From positions 1-6,691 of the forward strand of contig JAFZRB010000072.1 of the NCBI GenBank assembly GCA_017620115.1: a stretch of DNA of 6,691 bases. The letters run 5' to 3'. The first letter of the stretch is position 1. Each line of letters opens with the position of its first letter. This document shows, piece by piece, positions 6,001 to 6,691 of the stretch. Under the pieces are notes generated by a model. The model worked only from the letters and a program-made list of their open reading frames with translations, did not search any database and had not been told where the DNA came from. Origin of the DNA: Clostridia bacterium. Lineage in GTDB: Bacteria; Bacillota; Clostridia; Christensenellales; Aristaeellaceae. The position numbers and the translations under genes are program-made.

Positions 6001-6691
6001 ATGAAACCGTATTACAAAGTCACCAACTGCCTCGAGTATCTCGAACGCTCCGCGCGGCGCTTTCCGGACAAGACCGCCTTCGCGGACGAAAACGGAAAAG
6101 TGACTTTTTCTGAGCTGATGGAAGCGTCCATGAGGATCGGCAGCGCCCTGAAGCGATTTGACCTTCACAAGGATCCCGTCGTGATCCTGATGGACGCGCG
6201 CCACATCCCGAATCTCCTGGCAACCATGGGGATATTGTACGCCGGATGCTTCTACATTCCGCTGGATCCGGCCTCGCCCATCGAACGGCTGACGACCATC
6301 TTCGCCAGCCTGGAGCCGAAGCTCGTCATCTATGATGAAAAGGCCGAAAAAGCGAAAGATGCGCTGGAGGACAGGTATCGGTTCGCAGCGTTCGATTCGC
6401 TGACGGACGCTGAGATCGACATGGAGTATCTGGAGAAGGTCAGGCGGGAGAGCAGCTTCTTCGACCCGCTGTTCATCATGTATACCAGCGGCTCCACGGG
6501 CGTTCCGAAGGGCGTTATCCATACCCATGGCCACCTGATCGACTATTCGGAATTCACCTGCAGGCGATACCCGTTTGACGAGCACACGGTTTTCGGCAAC
6601 CAGTCGCCGTTCTTCTACGCGAACTGCCTCTTGGACATCTATCCGCCGCTGGCCGTCGGCGCGACGGTTTACATCCTCTCGCCGCTGCTTC
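6001..6691 (+). CDS. AMP-forming adenylating enzyme (adenylation domain, DltA/NRPS-like), N-terminal part
   Basis: Only the first 230 codons are present; the frame is open at the right edge. The protein belongs to the ANL superfamily, which activates a carboxylic acid with ATP and usually passes it to a thiol. It opens with LEYLERSARRFPDKTAFADENGKVTFSEL, the standard beginning of adenylation domains. GCFYIPLDPASPIERL (about 81-96) matches core motif A2. YTSGSTGVPKG at 161-171 is the A3 phosphate-binding loop, complete. The next stretch, NQSPFFYANCLLDIYPPL (200-217), resembles the DltA/NRPS A4 region. The Asp that holds the substrate amino group in amino-acid-activating members appears replaced by Ala207. 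It has no signal peptide and should be cytosolic. The substrate and any carrier domain cannot be determined. It could be a stand-alone ligase or the first module of a larger synthetase. Confidence 0.85.
   Translation, partial: MKPYYKVTNCLEYLERSARRFPDKTAFADENGKVTFSELMEASMRIGSALKRFDLHKDPVVILMDARHIPNLLATMGILYAGCFYIPLDPASPIERLTTIFASLEPKLVIYDEKAEKAKDALEDRYRFAAFDSLTDAEIDMEYLEKVRRESSFFDPLFIMYTSGSTGVPKGVIHTHGHLIDYSEFTCRRYPFDEHTVFGNQSPFFYANCLLDIYPPLAVGATVYILSPLL

Overview
The window is GC-rich (about 60% by eye) bacterial DNA. It carries strong AAGGAGG-type ribosome binding sites, a YesM/LytS-type sensor kinase with a TTG start, and several Sec-secreted proteins apparently aimed at glycans. This suggests a high-GC member of the Clostridia, probably a gut or rumen inhabitant. 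The taxonomic call is inference from style and gene content only.

Layout. At the left edge, on the minus strand, is the N-terminal part of a secreted protein with a CBM9-like domain (1-446). A 257-bp divergent intergenic region (447-703) separates it from the rightward genes and holds promoter candidates for both directions plus alternating inverted repeats. Rightward come a membrane-bound sensor histidine kinase (704-2518) and, 30 bp later, a secreted esterase of the esterase D/feruloyl-esterase type (2549-3553). After a 159-bp gap with its own promoter candidate lies a 732-residue secreted protein (3713-5911). It joins a predicted right-handed beta-helix to a nitroreductase-like domain, which is itself interrupted by a Gly/Ser/Asp/Glu-rich repeat. 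A large imperfect stem-loop (5927-5980) precedes the start of an AMP-forming adenylating enzyme (6001 to the right edge, partial).

How the genes may work together. Three of the five proteins (CBM9-like, esterase, beta-helix/nitroreductase) have signal peptides, and the kinase family often controls carbohydrate-use genes. The simplest reading is a locus that senses and acts on plant or host polysaccharide at the cell surface. No response regulator, transporter or glycoside hydrolase is visible in the window. The adenylating enzyme may belong to a separate transcription unit.

The most unusual item is the beta-helix/nitroreductase fusion. It is a normally cytosolic flavoenzyme fold placed outside the cell. 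It appears to lack the usual N-terminal FMN-phosphate arginines, and its C-terminus carries a DAVTSAT stretch resembling an ApbE flavinylation site.
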